Below are positions 35,424 through 45,054 of a DNA stretch of 64,000 nucleotides, piece by piece. Both the position numbers and the translations under genes were made by a program. Numbering within the stretch: position 1 is the stretch's first letter; every line of letters starts with the position of its first letter. The notes beneath the pieces are model-generated. The model was not told where the DNA came from. It ran no database searches and saw nothing but the letters and a program-made list of their open reading frames with translations. Location: assembly GCF_009834515.1 (NCBI RefSeq), contig NZ_CP019426.1, positions 2,469,501 through 2,533,500 on the forward strand. Reading direction: 5' to 3'. This DNA comes from Pseudomonas sp. R84 (lineage in GTDB: Bacteria > Pseudomonadota > Gammaproteobacteria > Pseudomonadales > Pseudomonadaceae).

Positions 35424-35881
35424 TCAAAACCAGATTGCATCCCATAACGGGTAGTCCCCCACACGCCGAACCAATCCGGCGCGTTTCGGGTTCATAACGA
35501 TATATCGGGCCGCCTCTTTAAGATCTTCATCGCGACGCAACGCGCGGTCGTAGTAACCGCGTTGCCATAACCGTCCCTGACTGCCGCGCTTGAGATTGAT
35601 CGAACGACAACTGCGCGATTTCACGCGGCACATGAGCGCTGCCAATGAACCTTGTTTCAATTCAATCAGCCAATGCAGATGATCCGGCATCACCACCCAC
35701 GCCAGCGACTGAACCATTCCCTCGTCATTGGCTGCACGCATTTGCTCTACCAGCAGTCTTCCCAAACGCAATCCGAAAACACCGACTGACGTTCGTGAAC
35801 GGCGGCGGTAAGCAGATAAATACGTCCATCCTCGCTATAGCGTCCCTTGCGTAATCCACACGCCTTTGCAGCAACAGGCAT
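35424..35881 (-). pseudogene. REP-associated tyrosine transposase (RAYT), frameshifted
   Basis: The N-terminal frame starts at the ATG at 35881 (GLRKGRYSEDGRIYLLTA...RQSVFSD) and hits a stop near 35756. The rest continues in another frame from about 35771 to the stop at 35424. That part contains the HUH motif (VVMPDHLHWLIEL) and the catalytic tyrosine region (WQRGYYDRALRRDEDL), ending GDYPLWDAIWF. One extra base near 35771 would join the parts as VFSDLRLGRLL, so a single-base deletion, or a sequencing error, explains it. The family mobilises REP sequences, which are abundant here. It probably no longer functions. Confidence 0.85.
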
Positions 35882-35967
35882 TCCTTTGCCCTCCCAAAAA
35901 CATCGTCCCTGAACGTTAGCCATCCCTCACCGTTACGCGAACTCAACCCATTGCACGATGTAACCCT

Positions 35968-36062
35968 GAGCTGCCGAAGGCTGCGATCTTTTGATCTTGT
36001 TTTTAAAATCACAATCAAAAGATCGTCCGATCGCGGCTCGAGCCTTCGGCAGCTCCTACACG
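35968..36062. repeat. Long inverted repeat, GCTGCGATCTTTTGATC family (copy 2)
   Basis: GCCGAAGGCTGCGATCTTTTG and CAAAAGATCG...CCTTCGGCAGCTCC face each other. The right arm carries an extra segment (about 36020-36036), so the hairpin is imperfect compared with the copies at 47247 and 52686. It lies in the 312-base gap 35882-36193, where no gene is seen. Confidence 0.85.
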
Positions 36063-36193
36063 GTGTTTCAGTGCATTTGACGGCCGTCCGTCCGGGCAAT
36101 TTTCACGTCGATTGAATTTTTCACAGGCGCCGCCTCTCTGCTGCTGTAGAGGCGTGTGGAACAGCGTCCTGCCAACCGACCGAGAATTTTGCC

Positions 36194-37570
36194 ATGACTG
36201 TCCTGACAAACCTGCAGGCCGCGCCTGCCCAACCGCATCTTATGAATGCCGCCGGGAATATCCGCCAGGTCTATGAAGCGCTGTTGCGCGATGACAATCC
36301 CCAAGAGCTTGCGCAGGCGTTTTTGCAGGAGCAACTGCAACACGCCGCGCCCCTCACCGATGCTCTTCCTGAAGACCCGACGACGTGGCACGCCTGGGTG
36401 GCCGAACATTGCGCCGATGTCGCCCGGCAATACGCCGACTATCTGCAACAACGCAAGTCCGGCGGGCCTCGGCAATTCTTCCGTGGCAAAGCGCAGGCGC
36501 TGTATTTCCTGCGAGCGGTGGCACCGACCAAACTGGTCGACGGCGCCTGGCTTTTTGGCCTCTTGCCGCGCTGGCAGGACCCGCGTTTCCAAGGCTTGCT
36601 GCGCACCTTTCTGGAAGAACTGGGCGAAGGCAATCCGGCGCAAAATCACGTGGTGATTTACCAGAAATTGCTCGCCGAGCACGATTTGCAGGATGGCAAC
36701 GCCATCGACGATGAACGCTACCTGCAAGGCGCGATACAACTAGCCCTAGGTGTCTGTGGCACTGATTACTTGCCCGAAGTGATCGGCTACAACCTCGGCT
36801 ATGAACAGCTGCCGTTGCACTTGTTGATCAGCAGCTACGAACTCAGCGAACTGGGCATCGATCCTTACTATTTCACCCTGCATGTGACCATCGACAACGC
36901 CAGCACCGGCCATGCGCAAAAGGCTGTGCAGGCGGCGCTCGATCTGCTGCCGCTGGAGGCCGATCGCGGCGAATTTCTGCGCCGGGTAGCGCTGGGCTAT
37001 CGACTCAACGATCTGGGGCAGGGCAGTCGCGCGATCATCGAAGGTTTCGACCTTGAGCGGGAGCTGCTGGCGATGCTCGAACGCAAGTGTCCGTTCGCCC
37101 AGCACATGCATTCCGATTACTGCCGCTTCGAAGGGCAGACCGTCAATCAGTGGCTGGCTGCACCGGAGCAATTGCCCGGATTTCTGCAGGCATTGCAGAA
37201 CAAAGGCTGGATCAAACGCCACGAAGACCCGCAGGCGAGCCGCTTTTGGCAGCTGATCGCGGGCGACGGTGCGGCGATGTTTGGCGTGTTCAATGCCTAC
37301 GAGAAACAACTGGTGCACGACTGGATTGCGGGTGACTGGACCTCTTCGGATAAAACCAAACCCGCTCGACGGCACAGTCAGACCGCAGCGGCCATCGAAG
37401 GGCTTGAACAGGATCCCGATGTACAGGCACTCGACGCCGCGCTGCAAGGTCAGGACGGATTGGCGCAGATGGCGATCCTGATCCCCTGGCTCGCCCCGGC
37501 CCGCCATGCACACCCGGCCGGACTGCTCGCTACCCGGCGTTTTATCGAACTCAAATCCCGCTTGCCTTAA
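36194..37570 (+). CDS. Haem-oxygenase-like diiron (iron-containing redox enzyme) family protein
   Basis: This 458-residue, all-helical protein belongs to the haem-oxygenase-like diiron oxidase group (iron-containing redox enzyme family). Candidate iron ligands lie in FLEELGEGNPAQNH, in the segment SYELSELGIDPYY, and in TLHVTIDNASTGHA, where the spaced His/Asp/His pattern is typical. Members act on diverse amino-acid or lipid substrates using O2. A leader of about 90 residues precedes the core. It lies 11 bases upstream of a methyltransferase gene and probably forms an operon with it. The reaction is unknown. Confidence 0.8.
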   Translation: MTVLTNLQAAPAQPHLMNAAGNIRQVYEALLRDDNPQELAQAFLQEQLQHAAPLTDALPEDPTTWHAWVAEHCADVARQYADYLQQRKSGGPRQFFRGKAQALYFLRAVAPTKLVDGAWLFGLLPRWQDPRFQGLLRTFLEELGEGNPAQNHVVIYQKLLAEHDLQDGNAIDDERYLQGAIQLALGVCGTDYLPEVIGYNLGYEQLPLHLLISSYELSELGIDPYYFTLHVTIDNASTGHAQKAVQAALDLLPLEADRGEFLRRVALGYRLNDLGQGSRAIIEGFDLERELLAMLERKCPFAQHMHSDYCRFEGQTVNQWLAAPEQLPGFLQALQNKGWIKRHEDPQASRFWQLIAGDGAAMFGVFNAYEKQLVHDWIAGDWTSSDKTKPARRHSQTAAAIEGLEQDPDVQALDAALQGQDGLAQMAILIPWLAPARHAHPAGLLATRRFIELKSRLP

Positions 37571-37581
37571 GGACCTTGCCG

Positions 37582-38535
37582 ATGAATCAGGAAGAACAAC
37601 TCTGCCCCAACGATCTTGTGCTGCTGCACCTCGGCCGGCGCTTGTTGGCAGATGGATATCGGTTCACCACCCCGACGCCGTTGACCCATCAAAGGGTCAA
37701 CCAGCGTGACGAGGGTCAGATGGCCGACTCTTTGCGCGATGTGTTCGGCTGGTCGCGGCCATTCGCGCCGGGGTTGTTGTCGGCCGATGAGCAGCGGCAA
37801 CTGCACGACGCGCAGGTCATTGATAATTACGAAGGCCACCTGAAGAGTCGCGTGCGCTGGTCGAGCCTGGATGATTTGCTGTTCGTGCATTCGGCATTCC
37901 CCACCGAGGCGGCTGATGCGGTGTTTTTCGGCCCTGACACCTATCGTTTTGCGCAACTGATCCACACTCACCTGCAGCAAAACTTCGCGCCGATCCATCG
38001 CGCGGTGGACATCGGCTGTGGGGCTGGCGTCGGTGCGATTCTCATCGGCCGCGCCCGTCGCGAGGCACAGGTGCTGGCGCTGGACATCAACCCTGCCGCG
38101 CTGCGTCTGACTGCTATCAATGCCGCGCTGGCGGAAGTTGCCAACGTTGAAGCGCACGCCAGTGATCTGTTGCAGGGCGTCGACGGCGAGTTCGACCTGA
38201 TCGTCGCCAACCCGCCGTACATGGCCGATCCGGCCGAGCGCGCCTATCGCCATGGTGGCGGCACGCTTGGGGCAGGGTTGTCGCTGCGCATCGTCGAGCA
38301 GGCACTGAATCGGCTGGCACCTGGTGGCTCGCTGCTGCTCTACACGGGCGTGGCGATGGTCGATGGTCGCGATCCGTTTCTCGACACCGTGCTACCGCGA
38401 CTCGACGAAAAGCGCTTCGGCTGGACGTACCGCGAACTCGATCCGGATGTCTTCGGCGAAGAGTTGCTCAACCCCGGCTATCAACGAGTCGACCGCATCG
38501 CAGTGGTGGCGCTGACCGTGACCCGAATGGGTTGA
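37582..38535 (+). CDS. Class I methyltransferase with NPPY motif
   Basis: This 317-residue methyltransferase has SAM motif I VDIGCGAGVGAILIG (about residues 142-156) and the motif IV sequence NPPYMAD typical of enzymes that methylate amino groups (glutamine N5 or adenine/guanine N). An N-terminal domain of about 120 residues precedes the catalytic part, as in RlmG- or PrmB-like proteins. The ATG at 37582 has AAGGA 9 bases before it. It follows the diiron protein by 11 bases and lies 17 bases before ligD. A nucleic acid, protein or small-molecule substrate are all possible. Confidence 0.82.
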   Translation: MNQEEQLCPNDLVLLHLGRRLLADGYRFTTPTPLTHQRVNQRDEGQMADSLRDVFGWSRPFAPGLLSADEQRQLHDAQVIDNYEGHLKSRVRWSSLDDLLFVHSAFPTEAADAVFFGPDTYRFAQLIHTHLQQNFAPIHRAVDIGCGAGVGAILIGRARREAQVLALDINPAALRLTAINAALAEVANVEAHASDLLQGVDGEFDLIVANPPYMADPAERAYRHGGGTLGAGLSLRIVEQALNRLAPGGSLLLYTGVAMVDGRDPFLDTVLPRLDEKRFGWTYRELDPDVFGEELLNPGYQRVDRIAVVALTVTRMG

Positions 38536-38552
38536 AACAAGGCAGGTGGACG

Positions 38553-41144
38553 ATGAACAGGAACCTCGACGACTACAACCGCATGCGCGATTTTTCGGCG
38601 ACCTCGGAACCGGCCGCCGTCAAGCGCTCGGGGCGTAAAACCGCTACGGATCACGCGTTGCAGTTCTGCATCCAGAAGCACGATGCTTCGCACCTGCATT
38701 ACGACTTTCGCCTGGAACTCGACGGCGCCTTGAAGAGCTGGGCAGTGCCGAAAGGGCCGTCGCTCGACCCCAAGGTCAAGCGTCTGGCGGTGCATGTCGA
38801 GGATCATCCGCTGGATTACGCGACGTTCGAAGGCAGCATTCCCGAAGGGCATTACGGCGCCGGGGATGTGATTGTCTGGGATCGTGGCGTATGGATTCCG
38901 CTGGAGGACCCGCACAAGGCCTACGAAAAGGGCAAGCTCAAGTTCGAATTGCAAGGCGAAAAGCTCGGCGGTATCTGGAACCTGGTGCGCACGCACATGC
39001 CAGGCAAGAAAGAGCAATGGTTTCTGATCAAGCATCAGGACAGCGCTGCACGGCCGCAGGATGACTACGACGTGTTGCTGGCCGAACCGGACAGTGTCCT
39101 GAGCGAACGCACGATCGTCGACAAACCCAAACTGGCCGCCGAGCAAAGCAAACCGCTGAAGAAACCTGCGGCGAAAACCCGCAAGCCCGTGAGCGGCAAG
39201 CTCACCGGCGCGCACAAGGCCAAACTGCCGACGCAACTCAAGCCAGAACTGGCCACGCTGGTCGACAGTGCGCCCGAAGGGCAGTGGAGTTACGAGATCA
39301 AATTCGACGGCTACCGGATCATGGCGCGCATTGATCATGATCAGGTGCAGTTGTTTACCCGCAACGGTCACGACTGGACGCACAAGTTGCCGCAACAGGC
39401 CGCAGCTCTGGCGGCGCTGGGATTGGAATCGGCGTGGCTGGACGGGGAAATGGTCGTCGCCAACGATCAGGGCGTCCCGGATTTTCAGGCCCTGCAAAAT
39501 GCCTTTGAAGCAGGGCGTAGCGGCAACATCCTCTACTACCTGTTCGATCTGCCGTATCTCAACGGTGTCGACCTGCGTGAAGTGCCGGTTGAAGAGCGGC
39601 GCGCTGCGCTGGCCACGGTGCTCGGCGTCCACGAACAACCGTTGCTGCGTTTCTCTGAAGCCTTCGACGAAACCCCGGATGCACTGCTCAACAGTGCCTG
39701 CCAGATGCAGATGGAAGGCCTGATCGGCAAACGCCTAGGCTCGCCGTATGTGTCGCGGCGCAGTGGCGACTGGATCAAGCTCAAGTGCAAACACCGTCAG
39801 GAGTTCGTGATCGTTGGTTACACCGATCCGAAAGGTTCGCGCAGTGCCTTTGGCGCATTGCTGTTGGGGCTGCACGATCGCGACAGCGGCGAATTGCGCT
39901 ATGCCGGTAAGGTCGGCACCGGTTTCAACGAATCAACTTTGAAAAGCATTCTGGCCCAACTCAAACCCTTGCAGGTGAAGAAGGCGGCGGTGGTCAATCC
40001 ACCCAGCGGCTTCGAGGTCAAAGGCGTGCACTGGCTCAAGCCGAAACTGCTGGCAGAAGTCGCATTCGCCGAAATGACCAAGGACGGTTCGGTGCGCCAC
40101 GCTGTGTTCCATGGCTTGCGCGATGACAAACCGGCCAAGGGCATCACAGAGGAGCGAGCGAAACCGGTGAAGACTGCAGAGAAGAAAACGCCTGCGAAGA
40201 AAGCGCCGAAAAAGGCCCCGGCGAGCAACACCGAAACCGCGCCGTCTCAACTTGGACTAGCCAACGGCAAGGTGCGCATCACACACCCGGATCGGGTGAT
40301 CGACGCAGTCAGTGGCACCACCAAGATGCAACTGGCCGAGTATTACGCCAGCGTTGCCGAATGGATTCTGCCGCAGCTCAAGGATCGCCCGGTGGCCCTG
40401 GTGCGTGCCCCGGACGGCATCGCCGGCGAACTGTTCTTCCAGAAAAACGCCGAACGCCTGGCGATCCCCGGCATCACCACGCTGGACAAGGACGTTACCG
40501 GGCAGCCGGTGATGTTGATCAACAACGCCGAAGCGCTGATCGGCGCGGTGCAGATGAGCACGGTCGAACTGCACACCTGGAACGCCACCACGATCGATCT
40601 GGACAAGCCCGATCGCTTCGTTCTCGACCTCGACCCGGATCCGGCACTGCCATGGAAAAGCATGGTCGAAGCGACGGCACTGACATTGACCGTACTTGAT
40701 GAACTGGGCCTCAAAGCGTTTCTCAAAACCAGCGGCGGCAAGGGCATCCACCTAGTGGTGCCGCTGACCCGCAAACTTGGCTGGGACGAGGTCAAGGACT
40801 TCAGCCACGCCATCGTCCGTCATATTGCCAAGCTGTTGCCGGAGCGGTTTTCGGCGGTGTCCGGGCCGAAAAACCGCGTCGGGCGAATCTTTATCGATTA
40901 CCTGCGCAACGGTCTGGGCGCCACCACCATCTGCGCCTACGCCGCGCGCACCCGCGAAGGCTTGCCGGTGTCGGTGCCGCTGTTTCGCGAGGAGGTCGCC
41001 GAGATCAAGGGCGGCAATCAGTGGAACGTGCACAACATTCATGAGCGGTTGGCGGAAGTTGGCGACGAGCCATGGGCCGACATGAAGAAAACCCGCCAGA
41101 GCATCACGGCCGAGATGCGCAAACGCTTGGGTCTGAAAAAGTGA
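38553..41144 (+). CDS. ligD: ATP-dependent DNA ligase LigD (PE-LIG-POL, non-homologous end joining)
   Basis: This 863-residue multifunctional enzyme repairs double-strand breaks with Ku. The domains, in Pseudomonas order, are: phosphoesterase (about 1-170) with His43, His49, Asp51, Arg53 and His85 (the P. aeruginosa residues shifted by one); ligase (about 220-545) with nucleophile Lys250 (YEIKFDGYR); and primase-polymerase (about 565-860) with the metal motif LDLDPDP near residue 690. Lys/Ala/Pro-rich linkers separate them. The ATG at 38553 follows AGGTGG. No ku gene is adjacent; it would have to lie outside the window. Confidence 0.96.
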   Translation: MNRNLDDYNRMRDFSATSEPAAVKRSGRKTATDHALQFCIQKHDASHLHYDFRLELDGALKSWAVPKGPSLDPKVKRLAVHVEDHPLDYATFEGSIPEGHYGAGDVIVWDRGVWIPLEDPHKAYEKGKLKFELQGEKLGGIWNLVRTHMPGKKEQWFLIKHQDSAARPQDDYDVLLAEPDSVLSERTIVDKPKLAAEQSKPLKKPAAKTRKPVSGKLTGAHKAKLPTQLKPELATLVDSAPEGQWSYEIKFDGYRIMARIDHDQVQLFTRNGHDWTHKLPQQAAALAALGLESAWLDGEMVVANDQGVPDFQALQNAFEAGRSGNILYYLFDLPYLNGVDLREVPVEERRAALATVLGVHEQPLLRFSEAFDETPDALLNSACQMQMEGLIGKRLGSPYVSRRSGDWIKLKCKHRQEFVIVGYTDPKGSRSAFGALLLGLHDRDSGELRYAGKVGTGFNESTLKSILAQLKPLQVKKAAVVNPPSGFEVKGVHWLKPKLLAEVAFAEMTKDGSVRHAVFHGLRDDKPAKGITEERAKPVKTAEKKTPAKKAPKKAPASNTETAPSQLGLANGKVRITHPDRVIDAVSGTTKMQLAEYYASVAEWILPQLKDRPVALVRAPDGIAGELFFQKNAERLAIPGITTLDKDVTGQPVMLINNAEALIGAVQMSTVELHTWNATTIDLDKPDRFVLDLDPDPALPWKSMVEATALTLTVLDELGLKAFLKTSGGKGIHLVVPLTRKLGWDEVKDFSHAIVRHIAKLLPERFSAVSGPKNRVGRIFIDYLRNGLGATTICAYAARTREGLPVSVPLFREEVAEIKGGNQWNVHNIHERLAEVGDEPWADMKKTRQSITAEMRKRLGLKK

Positions 41145-41558
41145 TCAGGTGTCGCGCAGCAAGTCGTGGGCGTTGAGCAGTTCGAAGGCAATTTCCGGGT
41201 GGTTTTCCAGTCCGCGGCGGATGGCGGCCGGAATCGCTGCACGGGTCTTGCGGCACAGGCCGGGTAACTCATCGATTTGAATGGCGATGCCGCGCATGGT
41301 GCGGACTTCGTTGAAACCGGGGGCGACGTCGACGCGAACGCCCAGTTGCTCGAACATCCGCTGTTGCAGATGCTTGAGATCATTCAGGTCTTTGAGCATT
41401 TCGAGGCGAGCGAGCAGGCGTTTTTCTTCCTCTCGGGTCAAACGCAGGATGCGCAGATCTGCATCGGGCATCTCCAGCAACGGGTCGCGCCCGCAATTGC
41501 AGGCGCCGGGCGGGCAGGGTGAGCGCAAGGGCACAGAAGTCGTCATGGCCTCCATCAT
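41145..41558 (-). CDS. Conserved hypothetical protein with N-terminal CxxxxCxC motif
   Basis: A protein of about 137 residues. The N-terminus has four clustered cysteine/proline positions (CPPGACNCGRD), which might bind metal. A helical, charged middle (LTREEEKRLLARLEMLKDL) and a C-terminal part ending in AHDLLRDT follow. I do not recognise a family with a known role. Its stop abuts the ligD stop with no gap, so the two converge exactly. The start is uncertain (ATG at 41558, 41555 or 41546); none has a well-spaced binding site. Confidence 0.7.
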   Translation of the reverse strand: MMEAMTTSVPLRSPCPPGACNCGRDPLLEMPDADLRILRLTREEEKRLLARLEMLKDLNDLKHLQQRMFEQLGVRVDVAPGFNEVRTMRGIAIQIDELPGLCRKTRAAIPAAIRRGLENHPEIAFELLNAHDLLRDT

Positions 41559-41626
41559 AGAGGCCGTCGGACAGTTTTGCCTATGCGCCTTCAGCGGCCA
41601 TCCATCGGCTGCTTTATCCGTGACAG

Positions 41627-41941
41627 CTACTGATTCAGGCCTTCGTAATGCACCAGAATCGCGTTGGCCAGATCTTCATCGCTGGCATTGATGCCAGGAT
41701 TGTCCTGGCGAACCTGTTGCAGCACCGACTCAAGATAAACCCCACGAATGGCCCCGCCACTGGCGACAAATGCAGACAAGTCGTCACGGGCCGGAATCAC
41801 CATTTTGTGATCCTTGAAGGTCGAGTACAGCGACGCGGAGACACCGGCCGAAGTGGCAACATCTCCGGCATCGACTTTGGCCAGAGCGGAACCAACGGGC
41901 AGGCATAGGAGTAAAGAAGAAACGAGCACTAACTTGCGCAT
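41627..41941 (-). CDS. DUF2388 family small exported protein
   Basis: This 104-residue protein has a signal peptide (MRKLVLVSSLLLCLPVGSALA) and belongs to the Pseudomonas-restricted DUF2388 family (VATSAGVSASLYSTF, LSAFVASGGAIRGVYLESVLQ). GGAGGAA lies about 10 bases before the ATG. The function of the family is unknown. It stands alone between the cysteine-motif protein and sodC on the same strand. Confidence 0.85.
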   Translation of the reverse strand: MRKLVLVSSLLLCLPVGSALAKVDAGDVATSAGVSASLYSTFKDHKMVIPARDDLSAFVASGGAIRGVYLESVLQQVRQDNPGINASDEDLANAILVHYEGLNQ

Positions 41942-42100
41942 GACGGTGTTCCTCCACAAGCGCGAAGCAAAAAGGGAAGGACTACATAATGTGAGAGGGG
42001 CGCGCGCGGCGGGAGTTCCGTGGCGCAACAAAGTCTGCGTTATTGCAAACAGGCGCGGGCAACGCCATGGCGGGTTGCCCGTCTTTCACTCTGTAATGAG

Positions 42101-42622
42101 TCAGATCACTCCACAGGCCATGCGATCACCGCCACCGCCCAGCGGTTTGGGCATGTCGGCGTGGTTGTCGCCGCCAGCGTGAATCATCAGCGCGTGGCCT
42201 TTGATTTCGGAGATTTTTTTCAGGCGCGGCGCCAGAACCGGGTAGTTGGCGATGCCGTCGGCAGTCACGTAGACCGCTGGAAGGTCGCCCAAATGACCAT
42301 CAGCGTACGGGCCGAGGTGCTTGCCGGTTTTCTGCGGGTCGAAATGTCCGCCTGCGGCGAGTGCGGCGCCTTTCACGCCATCCTTCATGCCGGCTTCGCA
42401 GCTGCCGTTTTCATGCACGTGAAAACCATGGATGCCGGCAGGCAGGGATTTCAGATCCGGGGTGAATAGCAGGCCATAGGCGGTTTCACTGATGGTGACC
42501 GAGCCGATCGCCTGCGGCGCACCGTCGGCGCTGACCAGATTGATGGCGACTTTTTCCGTCGCCGCCTGTGCGGTACCAATGGCGAAGGTGCCGAGCAAAC
42601 CCAACCACAATGCGCGTTTCAT
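42101..42622 (-). CDS. sodC: Periplasmic Cu/Zn superoxide dismutase
   Basis: This 173-residue enzyme dismutes superoxide in the periplasm. A signal peptide covers residues 1-20 (GTAQA). Cu and Zn ligands are visible: His68, His70 (GFHVHENG), His93 (GGHFDP), His102, His110 and Asp113 (DGHLGD), and His148. Cys75 and Cys170 form the conserved disulfide. AAGGAA lies 8 bases before the ATG. It is a monomer-type bacterial SodC by length. It stands alone. Confidence 0.95.
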   Translation of the reverse strand: MKRALWLGLLGTFAIGTAQAATEKVAINLVSADGAPQAIGSVTISETAYGLLFTPDLKSLPAGIHGFHVHENGSCEAGMKDGVKGAALAAGGHFDPQKTGKHLGPYADGHLGDLPAVYVTADGIANYPVLAPRLKKISEIKGHALMIHAGGDNHADMPKPLGGGGDRMACGVI

Positions 42623-42867
42623 AGGCGTTTCCTTTTGCTGTACGAATGTTCAGAGCGACGGACTCAATAGCCTGACGGCATTAACCGGCGATGAAGGCGT
42701 TGGCCGTGCGCGTTGAAAAGTGAGACTTGCTGCGCAATCCGAAAGTTTTGCTGCCTTTAGCCAGCATGCCGACACCTGCTGACACGCTCTGGCGCGGCAG
42801 ACCTGCGCAAATAGGCTTAACTGAAGGCTGACAAGCGCTTACGGGCGTAACGAGAGAGGAAAATCCG

Positions 42868-44481
42868 GTGTCGATCAAACTGCGTTTAGTGTTGCTGATT
42901 GTGACAAGTCTGCTGACGGCGTTGATCGTGAGTCTGGTCAGTTACGTCGGCAACCAGCGGATGGCCTCAGCGGTCAGCGATAACGCGGTCAGCATGAGCG
43001 CGCTGCGCAACCACATGGAAGCCGACATGATGCACGACGCCCTGCGCGCCGATGTCTACTCGGCGATGCTGGTCGGGCTAGGCAAAAGCACCAGCACGGC
43101 GAGCGAGGTGCGCGATTCGATCAACGAACATGCCGGGCATTTTCGCGAAGTGCTCGAGGAGAACCTCAAACTGCCGATCAACCCGAGATTGCGCACGGCC
43201 CTGGAAAAGATCAAACCGAGCCTCGATACCTACATCAACGCGGGTGAACGGATCGTCGGGTTGGCCTTGGACAATCCTGATGCCGCTCAACAGGAACTGG
43301 GCACCTTCAACACGGCGTTTGGTCAGCTTGAAGAGCAAATGGCTGCGTTAAGCGAGTCGATCGAGTCCAATACGCTGCAGACCAGCGCAGCAACCGAATC
43401 AGCGATCCGTAGCGCCAACGTTGCGCTCGGCGTGGTGTTGATCGCCAGTCTTGTGCTGCTCTTGATCCAGGGGCGCTGGGTCATTTTGAGCATCATGGGG
43501 CCGTTGAAGACCGCCAGTCGCATCGCCGAAAGCATCGCCCACGGCAACCTCAGCGAGCTGATTGCCGAACCGTCCGGCAAGGATGAAGCCAGTGTCTTGA
43601 TTCGTACATTGGCGACCATGCAGCGCGACTTGCGCAACATGATCGATGTGGTGCGGCGCAATGCTCACGGCGTCAGTGGCATGAGCGAACAGCTCAGCCA
43701 CGGCTGCCATCAGGTTGCCGACAGCAGTCAGCAGCAAAGCGTGGCTGCCGGCACCATGGCCGCCGCCGCCAGCCAGATGACCGCGAGCATCGAGGAAATC
43801 ACCCGCCACGCCGAACGCGCCCTGAGCATGGCCAATCAAGCCGAAACCCTGGCGAAAGAGGGCGGTGGTGTGATTCATCAAGTGGTCAGCGACATGGACG
43901 ATATCGCGCGCTCGGCGCAACAGTCGGCACAGGTGATCCGCACGCTGGATCAGGAATCCGAAGCCATCTTCAACATCATTCAGGTGATCAAGAGCATCGC
44001 CGACCAGACCAACCTGCTGGCGCTCAACGCCGCCATTGAAGCGGCCCGGGCCGGCGAGCAGGGAAGGGGGTTTGCGGTGGTCGCGGATGAAGTGCGTAGT
44101 CTGGCGGCACGCACCAGCGCTTCTACCCAGGAAATCGCCGCGATGGTCGCGCGCATTCAGCACAGCACCCGCGAGGCAGTCAGCAGCATGGAGGCGGGTG
44201 TCGCGCAGGTCGACAAGGGCATGGCGGTGACGGCGGATGTCGAGCGGGCCATCCGCGAAATCCTCGAGGCGACGTTGAGCACGACGCAACTGGTCAACGA
44301 CATCACCCGCACGATTGGCGAGCAGAGTCAGGCCAGTAACGAAATTGCCCATCAGGTGGAAATGATTGCCGGGATGTCCGAGGGCAATAGCCGTGTGATC
44401 GGGCAAACGGCGAATACCACCGATGAGTTGTCGAGTCTGGCGGGGCAGTTGGCGCAGTCGGTGGATCGGTTTCGGTTGTGA
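42868..44481 (+). CDS. Methyl-accepting chemotaxis protein
   Basis: This 537-residue chemoreceptor has TM1 (about 5-27), a periplasmic helical-bundle domain (about 28-185, four-helix type), TM2 (about 186-206), HAMP and a signalling domain with the conserved hairpin tip ([20 protein letters not shown], then [13 protein letters not shown]). The start is a GTG with AGAGGA upstream. The ligand cannot be predicted. No che genes are nearby, so it is one of many orphan receptors of the genus. The 245 bases before it hold no gene. Confidence 0.94.
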   Translation: MSIKLRLVLLIVTSLLTALIVSLVSYVGNQRMASAVSDNAVSMSALRNHMEADMMHDALRADVYSAMLVGLGKSTSTASEVRDSINEHAGHFREVLEENLKLPINPRLRTALEKIKPSLDTYINAGERIVGLALDNPDAAQQELGTFNTAFGQLEEQMAALSESIESNTLQTSAATESAIRSANVALGVVLIASLVLLLIQGRWVILSIMGPLKTASRIAESIAHGNLSELIAEPSGKDEASVLIRTLATMQRDLRNMIDVVRRNAHGVSGMSEQLSHGCHQVADSSQQQSVAAGTMAAAASQMTASIEEITRHAERALSMANQAETLAKEGGGVIHQVVSDMDDIARSAQQSAQVIRTLDQESEAIFNIIQVIKSIADQTNLLALNAAIEAARAGEQGRGFAVVADEVRSLAARTSASTQEIAAMVARIQHSTREAVSSMEAGVAQVDKGMAVTADVERAIREILEATLSTTQLVNDITRTIGEQSQASNEIAHQVEMIAGMSEGNSRVIGQTANTTDELSSLAGQLAQSVDRFRL

Positions 44482-44511
44482 CCAGAAAGATGTGTAGTGC
44501 CTGGGCTGCCG

Positions 44512-44580
44512 CCTTCGCGAGCAGGCTCGCTCCCACCTTTGGAATGCGTTCCCCTGTGGGAGCGAGCCTGCTCGCGAAGA
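44512..44580. repeat. REPIN, short spacer
   Basis: TTCGCGAGCAGGCTCGCTCC and GGAGCGAGCCTGCTCGCGAA face each other between the convergent chemoreceptor and DUF4440-type genes. Confidence 0.94.
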
Positions 44581-44622
44581 GGGCAGCCCAGTCAACATCT
44601 ATTCAGAGTCAGTTAACCCCGA

Positions 44623-45054
44623 TCAAAACTTGAACGCCTGCCGCCCCACCAACAACCACTTGCCGTCCTGCTTCTGCCAGATCTGGAAATTCTCGATCTC
44701 GGTCGGTATCACCTCGGTCCCCTTCAACGCCTGCGCGGAAAAGTGGTGGCGCACCAGCGCGGTATCGCCGGACAGGGTAATGGTCTGGTTCTGCATCTCT
44801 AGCGTCTTGAACGCGCTCTTGCCGGTTTCGATATCGGCGATGAATTCTTTCTTGTCCTGAATCTTGCCGCTGGAATGGCCGTAGGTCAGGTTGGGCGCGG
44901 TGAGGGCGTTCAGTTCGGCGATGTCCTTGTGCAGCATTGCCTGGGTCAGATGATCCACCGCTTGGGCGACATCTTTTTCCGCCGGGGCAGACGCAGCCAT
45001 GGCGTAACCGTTGAAGGCACAGAGAAAGCCGATCAGGAGTCGGGTCTTGGTCAT
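44623..45054 (-). CDS. Exported NTF2-like (DUF4440/SnoaL fold) protein
   Basis: This 143-residue protein has a signal peptide (about 1-20, ending AMAAS) followed by an NTF2-like domain: an N-terminal helix pair (VAQAVDHLTQAMLHKDIAELNALTAPNLTYGHSSG), then beta strands ending in FQIWQKQDGKWLLVGRQAFKF. The fold serves in many enzymes and binding proteins; here no catalytic residues can be assigned. AAGGAA lies about 10 bases before the ATG. Monocistronic. Confidence 0.85.
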   Translation of the reverse strand: MTKTRLLIGFLCAFNGYAMAASAPAEKDVAQAVDHLTQAMLHKDIAELNALTAPNLTYGHSSGKIQDKKEFIADIETGKSAFKTLEMQNQTITLSGDTALVRHHFSAQALKGTEVIPTEIENFQIWQKQDGKWLLVGRQAFKF

